Assembly: GCA_016081115.2 (NCBI GenBank)
Contig: JABTTQ020000684.1
Coordinates: 248,001-312,000, forward strand
DNA length: 64,000 nt
Source of the DNA: Rehmannia glutinosa
Lineage: Eukaryota > Streptophyta > Magnoliopsida > Lamiales > Orobanchaceae
Reading direction: 5' to 3'
In this document: positions 45,001-57,105 of the stretch, in pieces
Layout of the letters: every line of letters starts with the position of its first letter
How positions within the stretch are numbered: the stretch's first letter is position 1
Notes under the pieces: model-generated
Seen by the model: only the letters and a program-made list of their open reading frames with translations
The model's database searches: none
Told to the model about the DNA's origin: nothing
Translations under genes and position numbers: made by a program

Positions 45001-47285
45001 GTTCCAGTGAAGGGACAAATATTGGCCTTCTCTAAGCTTCATCTTCTCTCCGCAATCGCTCCTTCTCCTTTTCTTTGAAGATATTCAAAATATCTATACT
45101 GATACTCCTCATCCAATGCGGACATTTTGTGGTCAAACCGAGGAAATCCATCAGTTTTTCTTCTTTTTTAATAAACTCAGGTCTTTGGAACTGTTCCCTC
45201 GATCGACTCAGCTTCCACTTTCTCCATTCTCACAGACAATTTTGGATGTCTGAATATGGTGGAGATAGCATGATCACATTATCATCATCATCTTCTTCCA
45301 GCTGAACTTCTATCTCAGGAATGGAGGGTAGTAGAGCTTGCTGCTCTTCACCCTCAGCGGCGTCTGTCGCAGGTGGGGATACAATCCTGTCAACAAGAGA
45401 TTCAGCTTCCTCAGCTACTCCTTGTTTCTCAGCTGTTCTGTCTACAACTGGGTCTTCGACTTGCCTCTGTTGATCGGCCTCAGCTAGGGATGTAAAAGAA
45501 TCAAATATTCTTTATTCGATTCGCGATTCGAATTCGAATATCATGATTTGAATTCGACAAATTCGAATAAGAATTCAAATAAGAATATATTTTTTGATTC
45601 GTATTATTTTCGAATTCGAATTCGAATAACACAATATTCGATTCGATATTCGAATCGAATATTCGAATAATATATATTTATATTATATATTACTCATAAA
45701 TACATATATATTAGTATTGATATTATATATATGTATATATATTTATAATTCTTATGTTAATTTAATTTATTACCAACTAGTACTTATTTGATAAGTTTTT
45801 TATCATTCAGATTTTAATTTTATATTATAAATTAGTCAAAATTTAAAGAAAAAATTATATAAAATAATTAAAAAAATCCGAATACGAATATTCAAATCGA
45901 ATCCAATATATTCGAATATATTGGTCGAATCGAATACGGATATATTTTTCAATTCGAATAATAAACGAATACGAATACGAATATTCGAATATTAGTCAAA
46001 TTCGAATCGAATACTGTGAATATTCGATTCGATTCGATTCTTTTACAACCCTAGCCTCAACAGACTTGGTAGTTTCATCTATAATTTCCGGAGACTCTAC
46101 TTCTCCAATAGTCTCAGGTGTCTTTTCCAGCTGAGTAGCAGATTCAGCTGTTTTCTCAAGCTCGGAGAGCTTGGAAATTCTTCTCCTTCTCTTGGTTTTT
46201 ACCAGATGAACCTCTGGTTCCACTTCCTCTGGTTTCTCGAAGGTGAATGCCATCGCAGTCGTCTTAGAGGCAGTTGTCTTTCTCGTCTTGGCAGTCCTCT
46301 TCTTCTTTATCACTAGAGAAGGGATTAACGGTTCCTTCTCCATTGCAGCTGGAGGGGCAGGAGACACGGCTGTAGGGGCAGGTGACTCTGCTGCAAGGGC
46401 AGGTGCGGATTTCTTTTTCTTTCTTTGCAGGGACAATTTGTCTTCTTTGTGCGGGGCTTTTCTTCTTTAGGGGGGGAGGAGACGGGTTGTATCTACAGGG
46501 TTAGCTGATTCCCCCTCACTTGTATCAGCCCTCTTGGCGTACGCTCTCTTCTGTGCTCCGGAAAGGTTTGATCGGAACATTTTCTTGTTGACATGGAATG
46601 CCTTCCCATGTCGTAGAGGAACTCCTTTCACCTCCATCATCAGGCCAATCACCAGGCCGTACGCAAGAGATCCTCGAGCGATCCATCTTCCTTGAAGGAC
46701 GTATTCTCGATATTTTGCGCGAGTCTGCTTTGTATACAAACTCATTGATTTACCTTCTTCTCCGCATAATCGCGAGTCATCACGATCGACTTAGTTTTGG
46801 ATAGGCGATTAAAGCTTCCAAATTTGATGTCTACACACTTGGCAACAATGTCTAACAACTTATGGTAGTCTTCTTTCTTTCTTATTGTGTAAACCACCTT
46901 CGCAACATAGTCAGGTTTGGCCACTTCCTTCCAAGCAGTAGCCAAGTTTACATCAGCTTCATAAATCTCCGGCACTCCTTCTGACGGTAGCAAGTAGTGC
47001 TCCGCTAGATCCTCAGCAGTGATCGTGAATTCTTTCCCGTGAATAGAGGACTTGATGCCCTCATCGTGAACTTCAGTATTCACGTAGAACTGCGCGACCT
47101 CCTCCATGTAGGTCATCTGAAACTCCATCGTGAGAAAGGTTTTCAGTCCAGATTTTTCAACTTTCTCAGCTATCTTCTTCACAAGGGCTTCATCCAACCC
47201 CTGTTTGATCATACCTTCAAAATCCACAGTAGAGCCAATGTGGATTTGCTTTCCCAATTTAACAAAAATCGTAAGTAGATACCAT
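42094..47285 (-). pseudogene. env-position ORF of copia B copy 2 (unknown function), MITE-disrupted
   Basis: It starts at an ATG at 47285 (a one-base insertion shifts the frame within ten codons) and ends at 42094. Without the MITE it is about 4.6 kb, the same as copy 1. Segments: an N-terminal globular part (46742-47257) with TFLTMEFQMTYMEEV, FYVNTEVHDEG and HGKEFTITAEDLAEHYLLP; a basic Ala/Pro/Lys region (46065-46436) with a possible nuclear localisation signal; an acidic Ser/Thr-rich region (43796-44419); a helical region (43241-43774); FDDAKKGED near 42993-43016; and a K/E/R-rich tail. The overlap with copy 1 is full length. No transmembrane helix is evident, so 'env' refers to position only. 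Confidence 0.72.
45485..46053. mobile_element. hAT-type MITE, 569 bp
   Basis: The terminal inverted repeats are TAGGG(A/T)TGTAAAAGAATC. The 8-bp flanks GCCTCAGC (45477-45484) and GCCTCAAC (46054-46061) match at seven of eight positions. The body is very AT-rich and largely built from GAATTCGAAT, ATTCGAAT and GATTCGAT words. Copy 1 of the host ORF has no insertion at the aligned site near 20051. Confidence 0.85.
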
Positions 47286-47640
47286 TACTTGAAGTTTTAC
47301 CGAACGAAACTTTTAGAAATATTACTCTGGAGATTTGTAGGGTTTCGAGAGAAAAGTTGCTTTCTTTGCTTTTGAGAGAGATGAACAGTTTGTGTAAAGT
47401 GAGAGAAAATTGGACGAAAGGGTATATATGTGGGTTATGAAAGGGCGTGCGCGGACGGTTTTGAAATTTGCTCGAGATCAATGGCTCAGATTTTGCACGC
47501 CGATTAACATTTAATTTCTCGCATTTAATGTGGCAGCATTTACATCCAATCATAAGCTTGGTATGCAGCTTTTGACTGTACACGTCATAATTATGCTGAC
47601 GTCATTCTTAAAAACATTCACGCTTAGTAAAAACGACTGC
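47286..47640 (-). promoter_or_regulatory. internal promoter-like region before the env-position ORF
   Basis: In minus-strand order it has TGACGTCA at 47597-47604, a second TGACG in TTATGACGTGTA (47580-47591), an inverted CCAAT box (47546-47550), TATA-like CATATATACC (47421-47430), a pyrimidine-rich CTCTCTCAAAAGC leader, then the ATG at 47285. TATA-to-ATG spacing is about 140 bp. This suggests separate transcription of the ORF rather than expression from gag-pol RNA. Inferred from motif order only. Confidence 0.5.
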
Positions 47641-47839
47641 GTTTTTGTCATTTTGCTCATAAATGACTCAGCTTACTCCTTAGCTGATTTGATTCTTCTC
47701 TCTTTTCACATAGGTACTCAGCTGTCAGCTAACTTGATGCAGCTGATTCTCCGATATGGCTGATTCACTCAGCTGATTCAAGAGTTCTGCTCTTTTCATC
47801 TTTTCACGTTCCATCTCTTTTCCTTGAGTCTTCTGAGTG

Positions 47840-48420
47840 TCAACTCAGCTCAATTAACCCTAATTCATGCTTGAGTTCTTCAAATCTTGATTCACATAAT
47901 AGCTTTGTGAATATGTCAGCTAGCTGCTTATCAGTTGAGATATATTCCAAGGTGATGTCCTTCTTTTCAACATGATCTCTTATGAAATGATATCTGACAT
48001 CAATGTGCTTTGTTCTTGAATGCAACACAGGATTTTGAGTGATTGCAATTGCACTTGTGTTATCACACATGACTGGAATTTCCTTTTCTTCAACTTCATA
48101 ATCTCTCAGTTGTTGTCTTATCCATAAGACTTGGGCAACATTTACTGCAACTATGTACTAAACCTGCTTTTGTGGATGTGGCTATTGAATTTTGCTTCTT
48201 GCTAAACCAAGAAATTAACCTATTTCCAAGCATTTGACATGTACCTGAAGTACTCTTCCTATCAACTCTACATCCAGCATAGTTAGAGTCTGAATAACCA
48301 ATTAGCTTAAATCCACCTTCCTTTGGATACCATAAGCCAACTTCTTGGATTCCTTTCAAATATCTCAATATTCTCTTGGCTGCAGTCATGTGGCTTTCTT
48401 TTGGAGCAGATTGAAATCTT
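47840..48420 (-). pseudogene. copia B copy 2 RNase H
   Basis: AAKRILRYLKGIQEVGLWYP and GYSDSNYAGCRVDRKSTSG, then after a frame change CDNTSAIAITQNPVLHSRTK and STDKQLADIFTKLL near the C-terminus. The main acidic residues of the domain (D in GYSDS, D in CDNTSA) are present. It is split by a frameshift near 48090. Confidence 0.88.
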
Positions 48421-49330
48421 GCACATACACCAACATCAAAGGTGATGTCGGCCTACTGCTTTGTGAGATAGAGCAATGATCCAATAAGTGCTCAGTATCT
48501 TGTTTGATCCACAGGCTTGCCATCTGCATCCATATCCATTTTGAGTGATGTATTCATTGGTATTTTCACAGAAGACTTCTCTTCCATACCAAATTTCTTC
48601 AATAAATCTCTAGTGTACTTTGTCTGACTTATGAAGGTTCCATCCTTCAGCTGTTTTACTTGGAGTCCTAGGAAGAATGTCAGCTCTCCCATCATGCTCA
48701 TTTCAAATTTGCTTTACATGAGATTTGAGAATTTATCACACAGCTCTTTGTTTGTGGATCCAAAAATAATGTCATCCACATATATTTGAATAAGCAGTAT
48801 ACTCTTCCCATCTTGAATTCTGAAGAGTGTTCTATCTACTTTGCCTTTTGTGAATTCGTTCTCAGTCAGGAATTGTGATAATGTATCATACCATGCTCTA
48901 AGTGCCTGTTTCAATCCATATAGAGCTTTCTTGAGCTTGTACACCTTATCTCCAAGAGTCTTTTGCTCAAATCCTCGAGGTTGTTCAACATACACTTCTT
49001 CTTCCAACAAACCATTTAGGAATGCACTATTCATATCCATTTGATATACAATGAATTTCTTGTGAGCAGCATAGGCAAGAAACATCCTTATTGCTTCTAA
49101 TCTTGCAACAGGAGCAAATGTTTCATCAAAATCTATTCCATCCTCTTGTCAATAACCTTTGACTACCAATCTTGCTTTGGTTCTTACCACAGAACCTTCT
49201 TCATTCATCTTGTTTCTGAAAACCCATTTTGTGCCAATAACATTTTGATGGGTTGGTCTTTGAACCAATTCCCATACTTTGTTTCTTTCAAACTGATTCA
49301 GTTCTTCTTGCATGGCCTGAATCTAATGTG
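48421..49330 (-). pseudogene. copia B copy 2 reverse transcriptase
   Basis: Frame 48714-49085 is continuous through YQMDMNSAFLNGLLEEEVYV, KKALYGLKQALRAWYDTL and the catalytic IYVDDIIFGSTNKEL. A stop at 48714 separates it from frame 48492-48701 (MSMMGELTFFLGLQVKQLKD). The upstream finger region (to 49330) has a stop near 49150. The active-site YVDD is intact, unlike in family C. Confidence 0.9.
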
Positions 49331-50640
49331 TATCATTCAATGCTTGTGACACATCTTTTGGCTCGATTTGTGAGATAAAACAAGCAAACATTACTTCTTG
49401 TTGAGCTCTGGATCTGGTTCTTACATCATCTCTTACATCTCCAATGACTAGCTCTGGTGGATGGTCTCTCAGCCATCTCACATCAGGTTGGAGTAAGTCA
49501 GCTGGGTTCAGTCATCTTGCAGCTGTGTTATTTTGATCAGTTCTCTCATCATCACTTAGCTGCAGATTTTCCAGCTGTCTTAGAGATTCAGCTATCTCAT
49601 CTTCACCTTGATTAATTGCTCCAGCTTCAACTTCAACATAGGGACTCTTATGCATGGTTGGCTGATTTAGCTTATCAGCTAACTCTTCAATGTCTTCTCC
49701 ATTTACATTAGGTTCATCAAAAACCACATGGATAGACTCTTCTGTGACCATAGTCCTTTTGTTCAGCACTCTATAGGCTTTGCTTTCAGTTGAGTATCCC
49801 AATAAGATACCTTCATCATCTTTAGCATCAAAAGCCTTTAGATTATTCTTGTCATTGTTGTGGATGAAGCATTTACATCCAAAGATTCTAAAATATGCAA
49901 CATTTGGCTTTCTTCATGTCCAAATCTCATAGGAGTCTTTGTCAATTTTGTTTATTTATCATGCATCTATTTTGAGTATAGCATCTTGTGTTTATTGCTT
50001 GACCCAAAATCTTTTAGCGACCTGCTTGCACTAACATGGTCCTTGCCGCTTCTTTGAGAGTTTTGTTCCTTCTTTCGCAACTCCATTTCTTTGTGGAGTC
50101 CTTTCTATGAGATAATTCATGAGCAATACCATTTTTAATACAAGATCGAGTTATTATTCCATTGACAAACTCGGTTCCTCTGTCGAGATCTTATCTTAAT
50201 AATGGTTTGACTCTTCTCATTTTGAATTCTCTTCATCATTTTGTGGTAGTTTACGCAAGGTTTCTTCTTTTTACACATGAAAATTGTCCATGTATATCTT
50301 GAATAATCATCTACTACCACCAAGGTGTATTTCTTTCCACTTATGCTATTTGGTTCAATTTGGACCAAATAGATCCATATGTAACAGGTGTAATATTCTT
50401 GTTGAAGATGGACATGTCTTTTCTTTGAATGATGATTTGATCTGCTTTCCCATCTGGCATGCATCGCAAACACTCACCTTCTTGTATACTGAGTCTGGGA
50501 GTCCTTCTACAATATTGCTCCTAGCAAGCTTGTTAATTGTCTTGAAATTCAGGTGACTCAGCTTCTTATGCCCAACCAACTTGATTCGGGCTGTACTCTT
50601 TGCTAATAAACAAGTGCTTGGTGTGGCAGTCGACTAATCT
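49331..50640 (-). pseudogene. copia B copy 2 integrase
   Basis: Frame 50355-50579 carries the zinc-binding HHCC region (GHKKLSHLNFKTINKL and VSVCDACQMGKQ) and LLHMDLFGP with the first catalytic aspartate. Frame 50135-50473 carries TLVVVDDYSRYTW with the second. The glutamate region is frameshifted after 50200. Frame 49512-49802 covers the tail with KAYRVLNKRTMVTEES. Confidence 0.87.
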
Positions 50641-50657
50641 ACCACGTACATGTTATT

Positions 50658-51002
50658 TTATGCGGATCCTTGCAACACTACTTCATTTGATTCGATGTCT
50701 TTGATTTGGCATACTCCCATATTGAATACAACATCATAGCCATTGTCACAGAGTTGGCTGATACTTAGCAGATTGAAGTTGAGTCCTTCAACATATGTAA
50801 CATCTGTGATTTCTAATCCATTTTTCTTAATGGATCCAGTGCCTCTTATTTCCCCTGGAACTTCATTTCCTCCAAATATGACTTTTGCACCTCTAACTTC
50901 CTTGAATTTTGACAGATTTTTCTTGTTTCCTGTCATGTGCCTGGAACAGCCACTATCCATGTACCAGGTTCCTTGGCACTTTCGTTGTTCCTTGAACCGC
51001 AA
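50658..51002 (-). pseudogene. copia B copy 2 aspartic protease
   Basis: GTWYMDSGCSRHMTGNKKNL contains the DSG active site (HMTG-type copia protease; arginine replaces the usual glycine after DSGCS). It is followed by GTGSIKKNGLEITDVTYVEG and LLSISQLCDNGYDV. The frame is open throughout the domain. Confidence 0.9.
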
Positions 51003-53337
51003 TCAAGGAAATTAGGTTTTAGGTACCCATACTTGTCTGGGTCCTGAGGGGTTAGTATTGTAAGATGATCCAACCAACCTATAGCCAAATGATTTGACTC
51101 TAAGAGGTTGCCATCTATCTGTGCCATAATCATAATTCACTTTGGCAAATTTCTTGCGGGCTTTAGGTTTATACAGTTGTCTCTTTTGTCTGTATGCCTG
51201 TGTGTGTGTTTTAGCAATTGCCTTCTTTGGGTAATTGTGATATTTCTGAGTGTAGTGCTTGGGTGCATATGTGTGCTGATAATAGCTCTTTGGCCTTTGG
51301 AATGACCTTTGCTGAATTCTAGGTCTTTGCCATTTAGGCTTGTATTCCATAGGTCTTTTTGATATTTCACATTATTCCAGTCAGCTTGGCTTGGGTAGTT
51401 TCTACCATTTCCATCATATTTGTTCCTTTGATAGGACTTCTGGGGTTTTGGTAGCTCTGTTTCTTCTTTACAGAGTACTTCCTGTTTGGAGTTTGCTGAG
51501 GAACTCGACTAGATTTCTTCTCAGCTGTCCTCTCAGCACACTCAACTGGCTGTTTTCCTTTTCCTTTATAACCAAGGCCAATTTGCTTGTGGTTGTGCTT
51601 TGGAATGAATGTGTGTGCACCATTTGGAGTTTTGGATATTTGAGATGCTTCATTACTTGAAGATCCTTTTTCCAAAATCACTTTTGGAGCTTGATTGAGC
51701 ATAGAGGAATTAAATCCTAAGCCTGTCTTATCCCCACATTCTCTTTGGCTCATGATAAGGTCATCCAATGATTTAGATGCCTTAGTAAATGAAGCAATCA
51801 CATTTTTGAGGTCATTTTCCCTCTTCTCTACAGCAGCTATCTCTGCCATTAGTTTAACATTTTCAGCCTTTAGCTCTTTGTTCTCATCAGCTATGTGACT
51901 TAGAGTACTCAGCTCTTTAGTCAGCTGTGAGTTTTGGCTTTTGAGCTGGTTGTTTTCCTCATTTAATAGTGTGTGTGTGTGTGAGGATTTAATGTGCTCA
52001 AAATCTTTCATTATTTTTCCTAATGAATCATAAAGATCAGTGGGTGATGAAGTGTGTGTGTCACAATCACTATCACTAGAATCTGAGTGTGATGAGTTAG
52101 AGTGTACCTCATCTTCTTGGTCAGGTTGGTCTTGTTCTTTAGCCATTAGACAGATCAAGGCTCTTCTTCAGAGTCACTTGAGTAGTCAGCTTCACTACTC
52201 TCCGAGTCTGCTGTGTCTTTTAACTTGTCTCAGATCTCTGCACCCAACATTGCCTTCTTTTCTTTCTTTCTCTCAAGACTTTTCTTTTCTCTTCATTCTG
52301 TATTTGTTGACTACAGGATATGGGCAATCAATGGCATAGTGATCGGGTTGCCTGCAGTTCCAACATAAATTCTCAACTTTTTGATCAGCTCTTTCCATTC
52401 TTGGATTGTCAGCTCTTTGATACTCAATCTTTTGATGCTCTGCTCTATTGGGTGGCCTATCTTCCCTTGATTTGGAGGGAGCTGAGTGTCTTCTGGAGGA
52501 TTCACCTTTGCCTCTTTTGTAATTCTTATTGAAGAACTTGTTAAACCTTTTAACCATCACGGCAATCTCCTCTTGGTCAATGACTTCTTTGACCTCAGCT
52601 CTCTTGCCATCCTTAACTATTAGAGCAATTTGTTTTGGGGCTGTTGTCTCTTCTTGATCTTTTCTTCTCAGCTCAAATTCGTAGACTTTGAGATCTGAGA
52701 ATAGCTCATGGTTGGATGTTTTTGATAGGTCCATGGAATGTCTTAGAGCCATGGTCTTCATTTCCCACTCAGCTGGGAGGCTCCTTAGTATCTTCATACA
52801 CATCTCCTTCTGTGTGTATTCTTTCCCAAGTCTTTGAGAGCTCATTTGTAATTTCGGTGAATCTAGCATCCGGTGATCCATTGTTTCACCTGCAAGCATT
52901 TTAAAGTTCTCAAATTTTTGTACACCAACGGATAACTTATTTTCCTTGATTTGCTCAGATCCTTCACAAATTAAGGTTAGTTTATCCCAGATTTCCTTTG
53001 CCGTCTTGCATGATTTAACTTTGTTGAACATGGCTTTGTCCAAAGTTTTGTAAAGAATGTCCTTGGCCAAATTGTCCAAGTTGTATCTTTTTTCATGTCA
53101 TGATTTGTCCATTAGCTCTTGGTTTTTCAACCATTGGTCAGGAAAGACATCCTCTTCTTCTTCAACCGCAGACTCTCCTTCTTGAGTTGTGTTCACTTTT
53201 AAAATTTGTAGTGGCCCATCTTCTATCACTATCCACATTTCATCGTGTAATCTTTGATAGATGAGCACGCATACGAATTTTCAGTCATCAAATTCCTCAA
53301 TAGTGAACATAGGGATGCGTGTCAAGTTTGCTTCCAT
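51003..53337 (-). pseudogene. copia B copy 2 gag, frameshifted
   Basis: An ATG at 53337 begins MEANLTRIPMFTIEEFDD and is followed by a stop within 20 codons. Frame 52273-53079 is the UBN2-type core (AKEIWDKLTLICEGSEQIKE, LPAEWEMKTMALRHSM) ending in the zinc knuckle CWNCRQPDHYAIDC (CX2CX4HX4C). Frame 51367-52158 is a coiled coil (NEENNQLKSQNSQLTKELST) with SLDDLIMSQRECGDKTGLGF. Frame 51012-51350 is a basic, tyrosine-rich tail. Domain order is complete. Confidence 0.9.
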
Positions 53338-53449
53338 GATAATAACTTTCTTTGAATAAAAGAGTTTTAAAAGATCAAGTGCTAAAGCAAGCTTTGAAAG
53401 ATTGGAGATCTAGTTCAGTAACAAGTGCGGAAGGCTCAATGAACCAACC

Positions 53450-53461
53450 GCTCTGATACCA
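53450..53461 (-). other. primer binding site of copy 2
   Basis: Minus strand TGGTATCAGAGC, two bases from the 5' LTR. Confidence 0.9.
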
Positions 53462-53463
53462 CT

Positions 53464-55031
53464 TGTAGGTCCCAAGGGGTGTGAATGTAAGGTTTAGAAG
53501 GGGGTTGAATAAACCTTACCAACTTTTCGATTTAGTCCTTTTAAAAAGTTGAGTTAATTCTTCACACTAAGTCTTGATGGATGACTAAGTTAGTTAATCG
53601 TGAGACTTAGCCACTCAACAGCTCAATCGGTACATTGATAGAATAAATAAGTTTGTAGTCTAAAACTTAACTCGACTGTGATATGTTTTCAGCGGAAGAC
53701 TTAACACCCTTGAATTTGGTTTAAGTTTGTTTTAACACTTGGTTTTAGCACTTTGTTAATTATCAGTTGGATAGAAAATTTATCAGCAAATATTAAAATG
53801 ATATCACGAGAAATTAAATCTTTGAAATGTAAATGACACAATAAATTTTATAGAGGTTCGAAGATGGGGTAATTCTTTTACTCCTCTCTTCTCCAACACG
53901 GAGGAATCCACTAAGTATTGATCGAGTACAAAGTGGTTAACAGTCCCGGATACAAGTCTTGATCACACCACGGTGACTTGATCCTTTGGGACTCGATCTG
54001 GAGATGCTTGGTCACACAGCTGGCTTCTCGTCTGACTCAGCTTCTTCACAGGGCAGCTGCCTTGCTACTATAGCTCACTTGCTCAAGCTTCTTGGATTTG
54101 ATCACAAATCCCTCCAATAACTTGAGACTGGTTCGACCTTGAACCTTTCTACAATCCTTCGTGGAATGTAGACCCCTTTGATTCTTCAAATGTTTCCTCT
54201 TCAACTGATTGAAGTCGTCTTTCCTTCACAGGTAAGTGTTGGATTGATTTCCTTCGTGGTGTAGGCTTGAGGATTAAGCTTGAATAACTTGAAAATATCT
54301 TTGTAGGTTACAGCTCGAATTAGCTTGAATGTTCGTTGTTTTTGGTAGTCAAGGTAACCTTTTCTCAAATTGATTCCTCAGCTTTTTATAGTGTTCTTTT
54401 GAAAATCTGCCCGTTGAAGAGATAGGCTAATTTTCAAAAGACACTTGTGGTCGTTGGCTTGTCTTGTTGCGGTCCTTGAAATTAACATTTCCTCGTATTG
54501 AATGAACCTTCAACTTTTCAGTGTTCTGACACAGGTGCAGTGCTTCCCATTGGTTTATTCCTTTTGCACGCTTCTGGGATTGAGCATTTTAAGAAATGTA
54601 GTATGGAATTATTACTTGTTTAAGTAACTTTCTTGACTTACGTGCAATGGATCTTTTTCAGTTGTCTTGACTTGACAGTAGTTCCTTAACTTCACCAGAT
54701 GACTTAGAGTCAGCTCCCAATCATTGGATGACTCATCTGTCACTTCAACTTGAGACTTGGCTATCTTGATTTGACTTAACTGACACTTAACTCATCTGCA
54801 TCTCAGCTGCATCTTCAGTCCAGTTCGTCTTCTCTTCCTTGCCACACTCAGTTGTCTCTCAGCGGGGTCTTCCTTCTAGTCTCGGTTGACTTCTTGCTTA
54901 TTTAGGCATGGTTGACTTAACTCAACTCAACCAACCCTATCTATTACAATGCAAATTACAAAGAAAATGGGGTGCCAACTTTCTAGTCTAAGTTTTACAT
55001 GGCATTCATCAAAATCTAAAAATTAATTTCC
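53464..55031 (-). repeat. family B copy 2, 5' LTR
   Basis: 1,568 bp, lacking the outermost few bases of the expected TGTTGGGAAAT. The TATA-like sequence is at 54382-54391. Confidence 0.88.
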
Positions 55032-55490
55032 AAAGAATCATTCGACGCTATCGCAAGTAATTTCCTAAAGTTTTTCAAAGCATGATTAGCTACTTGATTG
55101 GACGATGATGGTTTAAGGATGCTAGTTGTTTCATTTTGCGGTGTCAAGTGGCGAAGATCGCGCTTACGGCATGATCAGTGACTCGGTCGGGGGGAGGATG
55201 GTCAATCAACTTCGTCTCCTCGTGTAGCAGCTTCTGTAGTATACTAACTTGTTCAAGTTGTATCATTATTTGCTTTGCCCATTGTTGGCTTAATTCGTCC
55301 ATTTGTTGTAAGTCTCTCGTTAGGCTGCTGATTTTTGTTGAAATAAAATGGATTTGTCATGCATTAGTTCTTCTACGAGGCTCTCTAAATCGAAATTATG
55401 GTCTGCATCTCTGCGGTTCCTTGTTAAGGCGGGTGTTAGGTCGAGAATTTCGATGTAAGTCGCCCCATTCTCAATATTAGTTCGACCACA
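55032..55490 (-). pseudogene. family D gag N-terminal fragment
   Basis: The minus strand gives RNRRDADHNFDLESLVEELM, typical of gypsy gag near its start, then frame breaks. It lies between the leader (55491-56460) and the copia B insertion. Confidence 0.6.
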
Positions 55491-56471
55491 AACAACGCTT
55501 TGGTTAGAATAACATCAAAGTGGTTAATCAAAACAGTATACCCTACACACTCTACAGACCAATATAAGAATATTATTAAAAATTAGTATTCCATAAATAC
55601 CGGCCAGGATCCAAACCTAAACATCGATACTATTCCAATAGTTCATCGATCACCTAAGTTAGCGATTAATTCATCCACCTAGGTGTATCATAGCGATTAT
55701 TAACTCTTTGTCAAACTTATAATCTAGGTACCTCAGGTCTCAAACATAACTAACAACGATAGAAAGGTAACAAAACCTAACAAGAGAAGAAAATGCCATG
55801 ATCTTGACAAGAGGTAATGTCTACCTAAATTAGGTCTAATTGTCATATAGATTGACTAAATACAAGATCCACACTTAGGTGTATAATTTATAAAAATATT
55901 CGATACTATAACCTCAAAAGATAAACTTGTGGATCTATCTACAACCTAAGCATCTGTCAACTTAACACTAGCGCCCTCATCAAATTCCTATCAAATCCAT
56001 TGATGGTTCAATTCAAACCCCAATAATTTACATCCTACTTGATAATCAAATCTTAATTGTTAATTCAATCTAGATGACAGGATTATCCCAAAGTAAACTT
56101 AACATTCGAGTGTTAATATGACATACCATATATATTTATTATATATAAGATTCACACTTAGGTATATAACCTATAACCAATATCGATACTAGAAACCCGA
56201 ATGATAAACACATAAATCTATCAATGGCTAGCACCTTTCATTTCCTACAAAATCACATAATCTATTGACTATCGAATTCAAACTCAAGTAATTCACATCC
56301 CATCCAATAATTAAACCTTAATCATTGAATAATCCAAATAACAAAATAATTTCAATTTAAACTTAACTCAAGTTTTAAGATCACCTACTAGTAACAATCT
56401 AATCCACAAGTAGAGAATCTTGTCATGGGTTAGCTCAGGTGTAGTCCTTTTTACACCTAAGCTCTGATACC
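55491..56471 (-). other. family D leader and split PBS
   Basis: Non-coding, matching 39056-40026. The PBS begins at 56461 (forward GCTCTGATACC) and is interrupted after 56471 by a MITE. Confidence 0.75.
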
Positions 56472-56804
56472 CAGGGACGGACCTACCCTTTGTCAAAGGG
56501 GGGCCTTGGCCCCCCCCAAAAAAATTTATTTTATTACCTATATATATTAATATATATGTATGTATATGTAATATGTTAGTATTTTCTCCTCCTAATCCAA
56601 ATTTTTAGTAATAAAATTTGTTGTAAATCAAACAAGTGCATGATAATTACTTTTAATTTTGAATGAATTATTATGTGAATCTTGATATATATCATAATAT
56701 TTACAATAGTGGAATACATATCTTGATTAGGATTTGATGATTTTTAAATATTTAACCATAAATATTGACGTAGTTTTTATGCAAATATAATATATATTTA
56801 AATT

Positions 56805-56849
<45 letters not shown>

Positions 56850-57105
56850 TTGATAATTCGTTATTTAAGCGTTGGCACTATGATATATCTCTTCCAAAAT
56901 CCTATAATATTAATATTACTTTTGCTTATCTCAAACCCGGTTAAGAAATTGCACTTGTTACACATAATTGTCCAAAACCTAGGAAAAATTACCAATACTA
57001 GGTCTCATTAGGGTAAAAACGGTGAGGGTACCCGTGTCATCCATCCCCTACAGGCTGCAATCCCTAATTGGCCCCCCTCGGTCACAAATTCTGGGTCCGC
57101 CCCTG
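56472..57105. mobile_element. hAT-type MITE, 634 bp, in the primer binding site
   Basis: The terminal inverted repeats are CAGGG(A/G)CGGACC. The 8-bp flanks CTGATACC (56464-56471) and TTGATACC (57106-57113) match at seven of eight positions. The uninterrupted site survives at 40019-40026. A (TA)n(TG)n microsatellite lies at about 56808-56849. No coding. Confidence 0.88.

Larger units (their letters stand above)
40257..55031 (-). mobile_element. Ty1/copia element, family B copy 2, with an extra 3' ORF
   Basis: LTRs lie at 53464-55031 and 40257-41833, the PBS at 53450-53461 and the PPT at 41834-41846. It is less decayed than copy 1: gag, protease, integrase, RT and RNase H frames are long, though frameshifted. 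The env-position ORF carries a 569-bp MITE. The outer 5' LTR end lacks the last few bases (AATTTCC then unrelated sequence at 55032), and no target duplication is visible. It sits in family D gag. Confidence 0.92.

Noticed and set aside
42094..47285. Calling the extra copia ORF an envelope protein
   Set aside because: Only its position supports that. No signal peptide, membrane anchor or cleavage site is visible, and composition is basic/acidic and coiled coil.
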